A stretch of 64,000 nucleotides of DNA from Sulfopaludibacter sp035551455 (lineage in GTDB: Bacteria > Acidobacteriota > Terriglobia > Bryobacterales > Bryobacteraceae). The position numbers and the translations under genes were made by a program. Under the pieces are notes generated by a model. The model made no database searches, was not told the DNA's origin, and worked only from the letters and a program-made list of their open reading frames with translations. This document shows positions 63,731 to 64,000 of the stretch, piece after piece; the first letter of the stretch is position 1, and every line of letters starts with the position of its first letter. The stretch spans positions 1 through 64,000 of the forward strand of contig DASZMZ010000083.1 in NCBI GenBank assembly GCA_035551455.1, given 5' to 3'.

Positions 63731-63740
63731 GGCGGCGATC

Positions 63741-64000
63741 TTACTGTAGCTGCACTAAGCCTTGCGACGGCTGCTGCTGTACGTGGGATTGCAGGTCTTG
63801 CGGACCGCGCCAGAAGTCGATGGTGGAGACCTGATGGACACAGGCGACGGTGCAGCGGGGGGCGCAGCCCTTTGAGGTGCGATATTCGCGCATGACGTCT
63901 TCGCGCGTATAGCTGAGCAGGGGCTTGCCGGGATAGCCGCGCTGCTGGGAGCAGTAGTGCACCAGACCGTCTTCGCAGATATACAGGTAGCGGGATCCGG
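63741..64000 (-). CDS. C-terminal part of a radical SAM/SPASM-type protein (cut by window end)
   Basis: The minus-strand frame is open to the window edge and ends at a stop at 63741. The visible residues include YLYICEDGLVHYCSQQRGYP, then SKGCAPRCTVACVH, a spread of cysteines like those in the SPASM or auxiliary Fe-S region of radical SAM proteins (C...YC...GC..RC...C). It ends with Gln-rich VQQQPSQGLVQLQ. The core CxxxCxxC motif lies outside. Assignment rests on the cysteine pattern and phrase ICEDGLVHYCS, so it is moderate. Confidence 0.6.
   Translation of the reverse strand, partial: GSRYLYICEDGLVHYCSQQRGYPGKPLLSYTREDVMREYRTSKGCAPRCTVACVHQVSTIDFWRGPQDLQSHVQQQPSQGLVQLQ

Overview
The window looks like chromosomal DNA from an Acidobacteriota member of the Solibacter/Bryobacter group (order Bryobacterales). 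This is inferred from: high GC; two tandem NHL-repeat proteins ending in the C-terminal domain catalogued as TIGR03437 (the Solibacter-type domain); a DUF1800/DUF1501 pair; a PadR regulator next to a large FtsX/MacB-type permease, plus a second such permease; many secreted FAD enzymes and glycoside hydrolases with Tat-like leaders; and very tight gene packing. I saw no rRNA, tRNA, CRISPR array or intact insertion sequence.

Layout. 1-4714: end of a DUF1080 protein, then the DUF1800/DUF1501 pair. 4775-9663 (minus): a xylan-use operon (GH3, GPH-type sugar symporter, GH10 xylanase). 9731-15696 (minus): a heptahaem TPR cytochrome, a translationally coupled DUF3142/unknown pair and a TauE-type permease. 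15753-20340: RluA-type pseudouridine synthase, an FGE-like fusion enzyme and a GH-D (alpha-galactosidase-like) enzyme. 20416-25386: PadR regulator and permease, then a NagB-like deaminase and an HGSNAT-like membrane acyltransferase.

25298-38149 (minus) is the centrepiece: a nearly gapless 14-gene respiratory operon. It encodes an Rrf2 regulator, a CcoS-like protein, Rieske protein, fused cytochrome b, a heptahaem cytochrome c, CcoN, CcoO, two small membrane proteins, a GltD-like FAD/Fe-S oxidoreductase, SafE, CcoG, a 54-residue membrane protein and the CcoI copper ATPase. It reads as a quinol:cytochrome c complex co-encoded with a cbb3-type oxidase and its assembly factors. No cytochrome c1 and no CcoP are encoded; the heptahaem protein may bridge the two complexes.

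38315-42429: DinB protein, a large COG1964-type radical SAM enzyme related to archaeal tetraether synthases, and an ArgD-like aminotransferase. 42456-44163 is a small decayed island with an RHS remnant, a frameshifted MqsA-type antitoxin remnant, an intact HigB/HigA pair with a palindromic operator, and a further weak remnant. 44164-51542: the NHL/TIGR03437 tandem pair, an OprB-like porin and the second permease. 51610-64000: YkgJ protein, a beta-lactamase/NamZ fusion, several FAD enzymes, a VPS10/BNR protein, an amidase, and a radical SAM protein cut by the window end.

The two least expected items lie in the last part. A thioredoxin-like gene (60175-60708, minus) has an in-frame TGA exactly where the first cysteine of its CGWC motif should be, followed by a hairpin with the geometry of a bacterial SECIS element. 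This makes it a strong selenoprotein candidate. Next to it, a D-amino-acid-oxidase-like Tat lipoprotein (59061-60170) appears circularly permuted.
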